Assembly (NCBI RefSeq): GCF_006715395.1
Contig: NZ_VFNC01000002.1
Coordinates: 3,596,001-3,660,000, forward strand
Source: Streptomyces sp. SLBN-31
GTDB lineage: Bacteria; Actinomycetota; Actinomycetes; Streptomycetales; Streptomycetaceae
DNA length: 64,000 nt
Reading direction: 5' to 3'
How positions within the stretch are numbered: position 1 is the stretch's first letter; the number at the start of each line of letters is the position of its first letter. Below are positions 17,612-25,618 of this stretch, piece by piece. A program made the position numbers and the translations under genes. A model generated the notes under the pieces. That model was not told the origin of the DNA. It worked only from the letters and a program-made list of their open reading frames with translations, and ran no database searches.

Positions 17612-18148
17612 TCACTCCGTCTCACGGCGGCGGCGGGCGCTCAGTACCGCCACGGTGGTCGCGGCGACTCCGGCGAGGATCAGGCCCGTGATCGCGTGCG
17701 CCGTGCCGGGGCCGGTCGTCCGGGTGTCGACGGTGGCGAAGTGGGCCGTACCGCCGCCGCCCGCGTCGACCGGGGCGATCGGCGAGGCGGGTGTGGAGGG
17801 GTGCGTCCCCTGCGCCACGACCGTGATCGTGGCCTTGATCTCGACGTCGGCGCAGCCGACCTTCACGTCGTAGGCGCCGGGTTCCGCCGAGGAGCGGATC
17901 CTGGTCTCCCCGGCCAGGGCTCCGTCGGGGCCGCCCGCGAGCCGCGCGTCCGCGACGAACGCCTTCGAGACCGCGGTGGCCGTCTTCCCGGTGCACCCGG
18001 TCACCCGCAGGCCGACGTCGGCGCCGGCGGCCGGGGACGACGGGGTCACCGAGACGGTGCCGCCTCCTCCGTCCGTCGCGTACGCCGCCGGGGTGAGGGC
18101 GCAGGCACCCAGAAGCCCTGCACAGAGAGTGAGGCGAAGTGAGCCCAT
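17612..18148 (-). CDS. Secreted surface protein with C-terminal membrane helix
   Basis: Hypothetical 178-residue exported protein. The signal peptide ends about TPAAYATDG. An Ig-like beta domain holds two Cys (VTGCTGKTAT and VKVGCADVEI). A Gly/Ala-rich linker, one membrane helix (AITGLILAGVAATTVAVLSA) and an RRRR tail complete it, the layout of a wall-anchored or membrane-tethered protein. The ATG at 18148 has GGAGG, and that ribosome site lies in a perfect 16-bp palindrome. A class F sortase follows on the same strand. Confidence 0.75.
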   Translation of the reverse strand: MGSLRLTLCAGLLGACALTPAAYATDGGGGTVSVTPSSPAAGADVGLRVTGCTGKTATAVSKAFVADARLAGGPDGALAGETRIRSSAEPGAYDVKVGCADVEIKATITVVAQGTHPSTPASPIAPVDAGGGGTAHFATVDTRTTGPGTAHAITGLILAGVAATTVAVLSARRRRETE

Positions 18149-18156
18149 CGTGAAAC

Positions 18157-18172
18157 CTCCAGATATCTGGAG
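18157..18172. promoter_or_regulatory. 16-bp palindrome covering the ribosome-binding site
   Basis: CTCCAGATATCTGGAG is a perfect palindrome whose minus-strand GGAG is part of the Shine-Dalgarno for the start at 18148. It could be a repressor site or an RNA hairpin that hides the ribosome site. Confidence 0.6.
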
Positions 18173-18277
18173 ACTCCCCCGCACACCCCGGCCCCGCATC
18201 CTCAAAAGGGCCCGCACTGCTCCGAACGGGGTAAGAAGGGTTTCAGCGCCGTCTGCCCGCGTTGTCGGGCGCCGTCG

Positions 18278-19057
18278 TCAGATCAGCTCGACGAGATCGG
18301 CGATCGAGTCGACGACGTGGGACGGCCGGTACGGGAAGTCCTCGATCTGCCCCGGCCCGGTCAGCCCGGTGAGGACCAGGAACGTCTGCATCCCCGCCTC
18401 CATCCCGGCGAGGACGTCGGTGTCCATGCGGTCGCCGATCATCGCGCTGGTCTCGGAGTGCGCCCCGATCGCGTTGAGCCCGGTGCGCATCATCAGCGGG
18501 TTGGGCTTGCCCGCGAAGTACGGCTTCCTGCCGGTCGCCTTGGTGATCAGCGCGGCGACGGCGCCGGTCGCAGGCAGCGGACCCTCGTGGGAGGGGCCGG
18601 TCTCGTCCGGGTTGGTGGCGATGAAGCGGGCGCCGTTGCGGATGAGCCGCACCGCCTGCGTCATGGCCTCGAAGGAGTACGTACGGGTCTCGCCGAGGAC
18701 GACGTAGTCCGGTTCGTGGTCGGTGAGGATGTACCCGATGTCGTGCAGGGCGGTGGTCAGCCCCGCCTCCCCGATGACGTACGCCGAGCCGCCCGGCCGC
18801 TGGTCGTCCAGGAACTGGGCGGTGGCCAGCGCGGAGGTCCAGATGGACTCGACCGGCACGTCCAGGCCCATGCGCCGCAGCCGGGCGTGCAGGTCGCGCG
18901 GGGTGTAGATGGAGTTGTTGGTCAGGACCAGGAAGGGCCTGCCGGACTCGCGCAGCTTCTTCAGGAAGGCGTCGGCACCGGGGATCGGTACGCCCTCGTG
19001 GATGAGCACACCGTCCATGTCGGTGAGCCACGACTCGATGGGCCTGCGTTCTGCCAT
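18278..19057 (-). CDS. HAD-superfamily phosphatase, NagD/class IIA type
   Basis: Cytosolic phosphatase of 259 residues, acting on a nucleoside or sugar phosphate by family precedent. The nucleophile motif is WLTDMDGVLIHEG near the N-terminus, motif II is LTNNS, and motif III is SAMIGDRMDTDVLAGMEAGM. The C2-type cap lies between, as in NagD. The ATG at 19057 has GGAG at normal spacing. Despite the NagD name there is no evidence tying it to the GlcNAc genes at 58 kb. Confidence 0.88.
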   Translation of the reverse strand: MAERRPIESWLTDMDGVLIHEGVPIPGADAFLKKLRESGRPFLVLTNNSIYTPRDLHARLRRMGLDVPVESIWTSALATAQFLDDQRPGGSAYVIGEAGLTTALHDIGYILTDHEPDYVVLGETRTYSFEAMTQAVRLIRNGARFIATNPDETGPSHEGPLPATGAVAALITKATGRKPYFAGKPNPLMMRTGLNAIGAHSETSAMIGDRMDTDVLAGMEAGMQTFLVLTGLTGPGQIEDFPYRPSHVVDSIADLVELI

Positions 19058-19142
19058 GTGCGGGATCTCCTGCCGTACGCATGTACGCGGTGCTGCGTGG
19101 GCCCAGCCTAGACAAAGGTCGGATCTTGAGGGAATGGGCGTC

Positions 19143-19928
19143 TCACCGGCGCCCTCGCGATCGGCGGGCCAGGAGGAGTGCCCCGCCGACGGCGAGGAGG
19201 AGGACGGCGGTGGCGGCGAGGGCGGCACGGGGGGTGGGGATGCCCGTCCGGGCGAGTTCGTCGGCGAACGGGAGGTCGTCGCGGCCCCGCCCGGGCGGGG
19301 CGGTTCCGGGGCCGCCGGTATTGGTGCCGGTGCCGGTGCCGGTACTGCTACCGGTGCTCGTGGGGGTGCTGGTGCCGGGCTCGGTCGGTGTGTCGTGCCG
19401 GACGTGGAAGCGGTAGTCGTTGGACTGGCCGATCCAGTCGCCGTCGTCGTCGTGCCGCTGGACGACGGCCGCGTTCGCGGTGACCTCGTCGGCCACGGCG
19501 TCCGAGGTCAGCGCGAGCCGGACCTTGACGGTGACGGTCCGGCGGGGGCCAACGGTGAAGCCCGGGAAGCCGTCGTCGAAGGCGCCGACGAGCTCCGCCT
19601 CGTCGGTGGCCCGGAAGCGGACCGGGTGGTGGCGCGAGCCGTCGTAGAACTCCAGGCGGGTCTGGGAGGGCTTCAGTGTCCGGTCGTCGTCGACGAGTAC
19701 GACCACCGGGTGCACGGACGCGCAGGTCCGGGTGGTGGTGTTGGTGAGGTCCAGGTACCAGGTGCCGTATCCGCCGCCGGCCTCATAGGTGTCGGGGGCG
19801 TCGTGGATACGGGTGGTGAGGGGGAAGTCCGGGCCGCTCGCGCAACTGGCGACGGCGGAGGCGGGAGACGCCGTGGGCAGGAGGGCGGCTGCTGCAAGGC
19901 AGAGGGACAGGGGCGTGCACAGTCGCAT
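19143..19928 (-). CDS. Secreted protein with LARTG sortase signal
   Basis: Predicted 261-residue cell-wall-anchored protein. A signal peptide (LCLAAAALLPTASPASA) is followed by a beta-sandwich domain (YLDLTNTTTRTCASVHPVVVLVDDD), a Thr/Gly/Ser-rich spacer, then the sorting signal LARTG, a hydrophobic helix and RRSRGRR. LAxTG is the motif preferred by class E sortases, and such an enzyme is encoded at 27066-27839. The start is uncertain: ATG 19928 or GTG 19934, neither with a good ribosome site. Confidence 0.82.
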   Translation of the reverse strand: MRLCTPLSLCLAAAALLPTASPASAVASCASGPDFPLTTRIHDAPDTYEAGGGYGTWYLDLTNTTTRTCASVHPVVVLVDDDRTLKPSQTRLEFYDGSRHHPVRFRATDEAELVGAFDDGFPGFTVGPRRTVTVKVRLALTSDAVADEVTANAAVVQRHDDDGDWIGQSNDYRFHVRHDTPTEPGTSTPTSTGSSTGTGTGTNTGGPGTAPPGRGRDDLPFADELARTGIPTPRAALAATAVLLLAVGGALLLARRSRGRR

Positions 19929-20057
19929 AAGCACATGAGCATGCCGGTGGGGTGCGGGCGAGGGCGGCCGCCGCTCCGGACGGCCGGGCAAGTCCCCCCG
20001 ATCGGCGCACGCCGGTGAGTGAGCCGTCGGTCCGGCCGGCCGGCGCACGCCGGTACG

Positions 20058-21101
20058 TCAGCCGTCGGTGCGCCCGAACACGGGTCCCAGGACCAGCTGC
20101 GCGGCCCCTTCGGCGACCCCGTCGGAGGCGACCCGCACGGGTACCGCCTCCTCGCCCGCGCGCCGGGCGCGTTCGTCCAGTACGGCGGCCACGCCCCGTG
20201 CGAACTCCTCGGGCGCGGCGGCGACGGTACGGCCGCCGAGCAGGACGAGGTCGACGTCGAGCAGGGCGACCAGGTTCCCGGCGCCGACGCCGAGCACCCG
20301 CGCGGCCCCGGCCAGGTCGCCGCGTGCGACGGCGTCGAGGCACAGCGCCTCCACGCAGCCCCGGTTTCCGCAGCCGCACGGCGGCCCGTCGAGCTGCACC
20401 ACCTGGTGCCCGAACTCCCCCGCTCCGGTACGGGCACCGCGGTGCACGGTCCCGCCTATGACGAGCCCCGCCCCGAGCCCGGTACCGAGGTGCAGGTAGG
20501 CGAAGGACCCGGCCTCGCCCGCCACCGCCAGCCCCAGCGCCGCCGCGTTGGTGTCCTTGTCCACGACGACCGGCACGCCGAGCCGCCGCTCGAGCGCGTC
20601 CCGCAACGCAAAGCCGTCCCACTCGGGGAACCCGGTGACGCGGTGCAGTACGCCGCGGGCGTGATCGAGTGGCCCGGGCAGAGCGATCCCCGTTCCGAGC
20701 CCGCCCCCCGTCAGCCCCTTCACCTCCCGTGCCACGGCCTCCACCACCGCGTCCGCGCTCACCCCCAGATCCACCGCGGTCCGCCGCTCCGCCACCACGG
20801 CTCCCGTCAGATCGACCCGGACCGCGCGCAGTTCGTCGCGGTCCAGGTGGACGCCGACCGCGTGTCCCGCCTCCGGCACCAGCCGCAGTACCGTCCGCGG
20901 CTTGCCGCCGGTGGAGGCCCGGCGGCCCGCCTCCGTGGCGAGTCCGTCGGCCCGCAGCCGGGCGGTGATCTTGCTGACGGCCTGCGGGGTCAGGGCGGTG
21001 CGCTCGGCGAGCTCCAGCCGGCTGATGCCGTCCGGGCCGGCAGTGCGCAGCAGGTCGAGGACGAGTGCGGTGTTGTGGCTGCGCAGGGCGAGAAGGTTCA
21101 C
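20058..21101 (-). CDS. ROK-family transcriptional regulator
   Basis: Regulator of 347 residues with an N-terminal winged helix (ISRLELAERTALTPQAVSKITARL) joined to a ROK sugar-binding domain. The zinc motif is seen as PPCGCGNRGCVEALC. The kinase-like ATP site is present as LHLGTGLGAGLVIGG and VDKDTNAAALG. The GTG at 21101 is divergent from the oxidoreductase gene, and a 23-bp imperfect palindrome lies between them, so it likely regulates that sugar-oxidoreductase operon and itself. The GTG has GAGGG nearly abutting it, so the start is provisional. Confidence 0.85.
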   Translation of the reverse strand: MNLLALRSHNTALVLDLLRTAGPDGISRLELAERTALTPQAVSKITARLRADGLATEAGRRASTGGKPRTVLRLVPEAGHAVGVHLDRDELRAVRVDLTGAVVAERRTAVDLGVSADAVVEAVAREVKGLTGGGLGTGIALPGPLDHARGVLHRVTGFPEWDGFALRDALERRLGVPVVVDKDTNAAALGLAVAGEAGSFAYLHLGTGLGAGLVIGGTVHRGARTGAGEFGHQVVQLDGPPCGCGNRGCVEALCLDAVARGDLAGAARVLGVGAGNLVALLDVDLVLLGGRTVAAAPEEFARGVAAVLDERARRAGEEAVPVRVASDGVAEGAAQLVLGPVFGRTDG

Positions 21102-21127
21102 ACCCTCGATTGTCCTCGGCGCTTGCA

Positions 21128-21150
21128 CTTTGGCAACAGCGTTGCGAAAG
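21128..21150. promoter_or_regulatory. Inverted repeat in the ROK/oxidoreductase divergent promoter
   Basis: CTTTGGCAAC-AGC-GTTGCGAAAG: 10-bp arms with one mismatch around a 3-base centre, midway between the divergent starts at 21101 and 21159. Symmetry and location suit a ROK repressor operator. Confidence 0.7.
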
Positions 21151-21158
21151 TGGACGGC

Positions 21159-22235
21159 ATGACTGGTACCACTGCCTCTCCCCGCCGCGTCGGCCTCGTC
21201 GGCTACGGGCTGGCGGGCTCCGTGTTCCACGCCCCGCTCATCGCGGCCACCGAGGGCCTCGCCCTCGACACGGTGGTCACCTCGAATCCGCAGCGGCAGG
21301 AGCAGGCCCGCGCCGAACATCCCGGGGTGCGGGTGGCCGCCACCCCGGACGAGCTGTTCGCACGCGCCGCCGAGCTGGACCTGATCGTCGTCGCCTCCCC
21401 GAACCGCACGCACGTCCCGCTCGCCACCACCGCCCTCAAGGCCGGTCTCCCGGTCGTCGTGGACAAGCCGGTCGCCGGCACCGCCGCCGAGGCGCGCGAA
21501 CTCGCCGACCTCGCTGAGGAGCGCGGGCTGCTGCTCTCCGTCTTCCAGAACCGGCGCTGGGACAACGACTTCCTCACCCTCCAGCGACTGCTCGCCGAGG
21601 GCGAGTTGGGCGACGTATGGCGCTTCGAGTCGCGGTTCGAGCGATGGCGGCCGCAGCCGAAGGGCGGCTGGCGCGAGTCCGGCGACCCGGCAGAGATCGG
21701 AGGTCTCCTCTACGACCTCGGCAGCCACGTCGTCGACCAGGCGCTGACCCTCTTCGGCCCGGCCACGCAGGTCTACGCCGAGTCGGACGTCCGCCGCCCC
21801 GGTGCCGAGGCCGACGACGACACCTTCATCGCCCTCACGCACGCGAGCGGCGTCCGCTCCCACCTGTACGTCTCCGCGACGGCCGCCCAACTCGGCCCGC
21901 GCTTCCGGGTGCTGGGTTCGAAGGCGGGCTATGTGAAGTACGGGCTCGACCCGCAGGAGGCGGCGCTGCGGGAGGGCGAGCGCCCGGGCCGGGACTGGGG
22001 ACGGGAGCCCGAGTCGGCGTGGGGCACGATCGGCGCCGGGGAGTCTCCGGCGAGCGGCGGCGGCACGCCCGTACCGACCCTTCCCGGTGACTATCCCGCG
22101 TACTATGCGGCCGTGACCAGGGCCCTCGACGACGACGGCGCCAACCCGGTGACCGCCGTCGAGGCGGCCGCGGCCCTCGATGTGATCGAGGCGGCCCGCC
22201 GTTCGGCCCGCGCCGGAGTGGCGGTGGAGCTGTGA
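21159..22235 (+). CDS. Gfo/Idh/MocA-family oxidoreductase
   Basis: NAD(P)-dependent sugar or inositol dehydrogenase of 358 residues. The N-terminal Rossmann fold has VGLVGYGLAGSVFHAPL, the substrate-site Lys is in VVDKPVAGT (EKP-type), and the C-terminal domain carries LLYDLGSHVVDQAL. The ATG at 21159 has only a weak ribosome site (AAAGTGGA). The stop overlaps the next start. It is divergent from a ROK regulator, so its expression is probably sugar-controlled. The substrate is not determinable. Confidence 0.88.
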   Translation: MTGTTASPRRVGLVGYGLAGSVFHAPLIAATEGLALDTVVTSNPQRQEQARAEHPGVRVAATPDELFARAAELDLIVVASPNRTHVPLATTALKAGLPVVVDKPVAGTAAEARELADLAEERGLLLSVFQNRRWDNDFLTLQRLLAEGELGDVWRFESRFERWRPQPKGGWRESGDPAEIGGLLYDLGSHVVDQALTLFGPATQVYAESDVRRPGAEADDDTFIALTHASGVRSHLYVSATAAQLGPRFRVLGSKAGYVKYGLDPQEAALREGERPGRDWGREPESAWGTIGAGESPASGGGTPVPTLPGDYPAYYAAVTRALDDDGANPVTAVEAAAALDVIEAARRSARAGVAVEL

Positions 22236-22738
22236 CGCACAACACCGAGCTGACCCCGAAGTTCCACCCGGAGATCACCCCGTCCCTGGAGGAGCTCCAG
22301 GCGCAGCAACGGCGCCTGGTCTTCCGCCGGTTCACGCACGAGGACGCGTGGGCCCTGGGCTCGCTGCTCGTGGAGCTGGCCCGGGAGCGCCAGGCCCCCG
22401 TCGCCATCGACATCCACCGGGCCGGCCAGCAGCTCTTCCACGCGGCGCTGCCCGGCTCGACCCCCGACAACGACGCCTGGATCGCCCGCAAGCGCCGGGT
22501 CGTCGAGCGTTACGGCGAGGCGTCGTACCTGGTGGGCGCCCGTTTCCGGGCCAAGGGCACGACGTTCGAGGACTCCTCCCGCCTCGACCCCGACCGGTAC
22601 GCGGCCCACGGCGGCTCGTTCCCGATCACCGTCGAGGGCGTCGGAGTGATCGGCGCGGTGACGGTGAGCGGGCTGCCGCAGTTGCAGGACCACCGGTTCG
22701 TGGTGGAGGCGCTGGAGGAGTTCCTGCGCGAGGACTGA
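22232..22738 (+). CDS. UPF0303/HbpS-GlcG-type protein
   Basis: Small cytosolic protein of 168 residues of the UPF0303 group, related to the GlcG/HbpS alpha-beta fold (SLEELQAQQRRLVFRRF, AIDIHRAGQQLFHAALPGS, GGSFPITVEGVGVIGAVTVSGLPQLQDH). Related proteins bind heme or cobalamin, but this group has no firmly known role. The GTG start overlaps the oxidoreductase stop (GTGA), so the two are coupled and presumably act together. Confidence 0.8.
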   Translation: MTHNTELTPKFHPEITPSLEELQAQQRRLVFRRFTHEDAWALGSLLVELARERQAPVAIDIHRAGQQLFHAALPGSTPDNDAWIARKRRVVERYGEASYLVGARFRAKGTTFEDSSRLDPDRYAAHGGSFPITVEGVGVIGAVTVSGLPQLQDHRFVVEALEEFLRED

Positions 22739-22806
22739 ATCCGCTGGGGGTGCGGAGAACCGCGCGACCGGCCGCCGAACGGCCCGAGGCCGACAAGCCG
22801 TCGCAG

Positions 22807-22860
22807 TTCTCCCGCACCTCCCGCATCTCCCGGTTCTCCCGGTTCTCCCGGTTCTCCCGG
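22807..22860. repeat. Six tandem 9-bp repeats between convergent genes
   Basis: Six head-to-tail copies of a TTCTCCCGG-like unit; the last three are identical and the first three differ at one or two bases. It lies between the stops of the UPF0303 gene and the FAH gene and is not in a called gene. Confidence 0.9.
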
Positions 22861-22868
22861 CGGAGTGT

Positions 22869-23726
22869 TTACGCGTCCTTCAGTTCCTGGCGCTGCCTGC
22901 CCAGGCCCTCGATCTCGAGCTCGACGACGTCGCCCGCCCGCAGGAAGGGCTTGGGCTCGGGCTGCCCGAGCGCGACGCCCGCCGGTGTCCCGGTGTTGAT
23001 GACGTCACCGGGGTACAGGGTCATGAACTGGCTGACGTAGCGCACGACTTCGCCGACGGGGAAGATCTGCTCGGCCGTCGTGCCGTCCTGCTTCAGCTCC
23101 CCGTTGACCCACAGCCTGAGCGACAGGTTCTGCGGGTCGGCGACCTCGTCCGCCGTCACCAGCCAGGGGCCCAGCGGATTGAACGTCTCGCAGTTCTTGC
23201 CCTTGTCCCAGGTGCCGCCCCGCTCGATCTGGAACTCCCGCTCGGACACGTCGTGGGCGACCGCGTACCCGGCGACATGTCCGAGCGCGGCCTCGGCCGA
23301 CTCCACGTAGCGCGCCGTCCGCCCGATGACGACGGCCAGTTCGACCTCCCAGTCGGTCTTCACCGACCCGCGCGGCACGAGCACCGTGTCGTTCGGTCCG
23401 ACCACCGTGTCCGCGGCCTTGAAGAAGATCACGGGCTCGGTGGGCGGCTCGGCCCCGGTCTCCCGGGCGTGGTCGTGGTAGTTCAGGCCGATGCACACGA
23501 TCTTGCCGATCCGGGCGACCGGCGGCCCGGTCCGCAGCCCGGCCGGGTCCAGGGCGGGCAGCTCACCGGACTCGGCGGCGGCGCGGACGCGGCCGAGCGC
23601 CGCGTCGTCGGCGAGCAGCGCGCCGTCGATGTCGTCGACGATGCCGGACAGGTCCCGCAGGACACCCTCGGCGTCCAGCAGCGCGGGCTTCTCCGCTCCG
23701 GCCGTACCGACTCGCAGCAGCTTCAT
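22869..23726 (-). CDS. Fumarylacetoacetate hydrolase-family protein
   Basis: Metal-dependent hydrolase or isomerase of 285 residues acting on a beta-diketone or 2-oxo acid. The metal and substrate motifs are CIGLNYHDHARETG, VIFFKAADTVVGPNDTV, TDWEVELAVVIG and RGGTWDKGKNCETFNPLGPWL, and the end has GDVINTGTPAGVALG. Homologues include homoprotocatechuate isomerases and acylpyruvases, which cannot be separated here. The ATG at 23726 has a GAGGGAGAG ribosome site. It converges on UPF0303. Confidence 0.87.
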   Translation of the reverse strand: MKLLRVGTAGAEKPALLDAEGVLRDLSGIVDDIDGALLADDAALGRVRAAAESGELPALDPAGLRTGPPVARIGKIVCIGLNYHDHARETGAEPPTEPVIFFKAADTVVGPNDTVLVPRGSVKTDWEVELAVVIGRTARYVESAEAALGHVAGYAVAHDVSEREFQIERGGTWDKGKNCETFNPLGPWLVTADEVADPQNLSLRLWVNGELKQDGTTAEQIFPVGEVVRYVSQFMTLYPGDVINTGTPAGVALGQPEPKPFLRAGDVVELEIEGLGRQRQELKDA

Positions 23727-23855
23727 GGTCACTCTCTCCCTCGATCGCGGGCGGTCGTCCGAGGGGTGCAGCCATCGGATGACTGGCCGATCGTCCAAGG
23801 TCGGCGTCCACTCCGCAATACCCGGTTCACGGACTGGACCGCTCGCCCGGCCGGC

Positions 23856-24578
23856 TCAGGAGTGGAGCACGGCCCGCTCGACGGCGCTCCAGGTCGTGCT
23901 GGTCACCACGTACAGGGCGGCGGCCAGCGGCACCACGGCGACGGTGAAGAGCGTGAAGAAGGACATGAACGGCATCACCTTGTTCATCGCGCCGAGCCCC
24001 GGCACCTGCTGCCCGCCGTCCGCCGGCGCGAGCTGGACGGCCGCAGCCATGGTCCGCCTGGTGCGCCGGTAGTTGAAGGCGGCGACGGCCGCGACGAGCG
24101 CGAACAGTCCGAGGTACACGAGCCCGGCCCCACCCAGCAGGCCGCCGCCCAGCGCGTCGGTGAACCGGCCGCCCAGCGGCGCGGCGAACAGCTGGTGGTC
24201 CAGCAGGGCGTTGGCCCTGCCGCCGATGCTCGTGCTGGAGAACAGGCGGTAGAGCAGGAAGAACGCGGGCAGTTGCAGCAGCCCGGGCAGACATCCGGAC
24301 AGCGGCGACACCTTCTCCTCGGCGTGCAGCTCCAACACCGCCTGCTGGAGTTTCCGCGGATCCTTTGCGTGCTTCCGGCGCAGTTCGGCGATCTTCGGCT
24401 GCAGTGCGGTGCGTGCCTTCTGCCCGCGGGCGGCGGCCCGGGACAGGGGGTGGACGAGGAGTCGTACGAGCGCGGTGAACAGGACGATCGCGGCCGCGGC
24501 CGCGGTGGCGCCGAACAGTGGCTGGAGCAGGTCGGCGAGGTCTTCGACGAGCTGGGCGAAGACGGTGAAGACGGACAT
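23856..24578 (-). CDS. YidC/Oxa1-family membrane insertase paralogue
   Basis: Polytopic protein of 240 residues with the YidC core: a hydrophobic helix, then the cytoplasmic helical hairpin (ALQPKIAELRRKHAKDPRKLQQAVLELHAEEKVSP), GCLPGLLQLPAFFLLYRLF, and a later LFTVAVVPLAAALYVVTSTTWS. The usual chromosomal yidC sits beside rpmH/rnpA near oriC, so this is probably an accessory copy. A GGAGGG site precedes the ATG at 24578. The upstream small membrane gene on the same strand may be cotranscribed. Confidence 0.85.
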   Translation of the reverse strand: MSVFTVFAQLVEDLADLLQPLFGATAAAAAIVLFTALVRLLVHPLSRAAARGQKARTALQPKIAELRRKHAKDPRKLQQAVLELHAEEKVSPLSGCLPGLLQLPAFFLLYRLFSSTSIGGRANALLDHQLFAAPLGGRFTDALGGGLLGGAGLVYLGLFALVAAVAAFNYRRTRRTMAAAVQLAPADGGQQVPGLGAMNKVMPFMSFFTLFTVAVVPLAAALYVVTSTTWSAVERAVLHS

Positions 24579-24666
24579 GGGTGAGCCCTCCGAGGGTCAT
24601 GCCGGAATGGAGTCGTGCGGAAACGGCATGACGACCGCGCGAGGGCCGGTGAGAGGTGTGGGTGCC

Positions 24667-24978
24667 CTACGCGACGATCGCCGGAAGGGCGGACCCCGGG
24701 GCCCGGGGACGGGTGCGGCCGCGGGCGTCGGGGTCGCGTTGCGGCAGGAAGGCGGTGCGGCGGGCGCGGTCCCGGATCGCCGTGCGCACCCGCGTGGGCG
24801 GTACGGCCGGGGCGCAGCGCGCGGCGACCAGGGCGCAGGCGGCGAGCGCGGAGCCGGCCGCGGCGGTGGCGGCGAGCGCGACGGTGGCGGCGAGGGTGCC
24901 GGTGTCGAGCAGGGCGATCTGCAGGAGCAGCAGGACGAGCACGGCGAGGGGACGCGCGCCGACCCGGTCGCGGATCAC
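24667..24978 (-). CDS. Small membrane protein beside YidC (DUF6412-like)
   Basis: Protein of 103 residues starting at GTG 24978, with a strong GAGGGGGAG ribosome site. Two hydrophobic helices (PLAVLVLLLLQIALLDTG and TVALAATAAAGSALAACALVAA) precede a basic, Arg/Pro-rich tail. I recall similar small proteins next to YidC paralogues in Streptomyces, but the family name is from memory. It ends 88 bases before the insertase gene, so an operon is likely. Confidence 0.65.
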   Translation of the reverse strand: MIRDRVGARPLAVLVLLLLQIALLDTGTLAATVALAATAAAGSALAACALVAARCAPAVPPTRVRTAIRDRARRTAFLPQRDPDARGRTRPRAPGSALPAIVA

Positions 24979-25022
24979 GGCTCCCCCTCGCTCTTGCGTA
25001 CGGCTGTCTTCCCTGCCGTCGG

Positions 25023-25550
25023 TTATACCTGACCGGTCTCGATGGGCTCCAGGAGCCTCTTCGGTGCGAGCAGGGCCCGGCTGACGGGGTCCGCCGGGTC
25101 CGGGCTCAGTCCGGGCCCCGGCTCCATGATGACGTCCGCGACCGGTACGACGGTTCCGCAGGCGGGGCATTCGCCGTACGCGCCGAGCTCGGTGCCGCAG
25201 TCGGCGTGCCGGAAGACGCGCAGTTGCTCCTCGGCGAAGTGCTCGCGGCCCCAGCGGGCGAGGGAGCGCAGGGTCGGCCACAGGGCGATGCCGCGCTCGG
25301 TGATCACGTACTCGTCGCGCGGCGGCGACTGCTGGTAGCGGCGCTTCTCCAGGATTCCCTCCGCCGTCAGCGTGTGCAGTCGGGCGGCGAGGACCGCGCG
25401 GGGGATGCCGAGGTGGACGAGGAAGTCGTTGTAGCGCCGGACGCCGTACAGCGCGTCGCGGACGACGAGCAGGGTCCAGCGCTCGCCGATGATCTCCAGC
25501 GCGCGGGCGATGGAGCACTCCTGTGTCGCGTAGTCCTTGCCCAGTGCCAT
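25023..25550 (-). CDS. HxlR-family transcriptional regulator
   Basis: Winged-helix regulator of 175 residues. The HxlR core CSIARALEIIGERWTLLVVRDALYGVRRYNDFLVHLGIPRAVLAARL starts near residue 12. A C-terminal extension has a four-Cys-like knuckle (DCGTELGAYGECPACGTVVP), likely zinc-binding and unusual for a minimal HxlR. The start at 25550 has no ribosome site, but TACAGT ends seven bases upstream, so it is predicted leaderless. It is divergent from an MFS exporter gene whose promoter contains two copies of a GTTCAATGAACGAAC element. Confidence 0.87.
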   Translation of the reverse strand: MALGKDYATQECSIARALEIIGERWTLLVVRDALYGVRRYNDFLVHLGIPRAVLAARLHTLTAEGILEKRRYQQSPPRDEYVITERGIALWPTLRSLARWGREHFAEEQLRVFRHADCGTELGAYGECPACGTVVPVADVIMEPGPGLSPDPADPVSRALLAPKRLLEPIETGQV

Positions 25551-25579
25551 GGCGCCCACTGTAACCATTTACCCGCCAT

Positions 25580-25598
25580 AGGTTCAATGAACGAACCT
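25580..25598. promoter_or_regulatory. HxlR-type operator, copy 1
   Basis: AGGTTCAATGAACGAACCT: AGGTTC/GAACCT arms form an inverted repeat. It overlaps the expected -35 region of the MFS promoter (-10 TACGGT at 25606-25611). Confidence 0.65.
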
Positions 25599-25618
25599 TG
25601 AATGCTACGGTTCACGGC

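Noticed and set aside
20019..21158. In-frame upstream extension of the oxidoreductase through the ROK gene
   Set aside because: Antisense to the ROK regulator; Gfo/Idh Rossmann start is at 21159.
22807..22860. CRISPR-like array
   Set aside because: Units are 9 bp without spacers; a simple tandem repeat.
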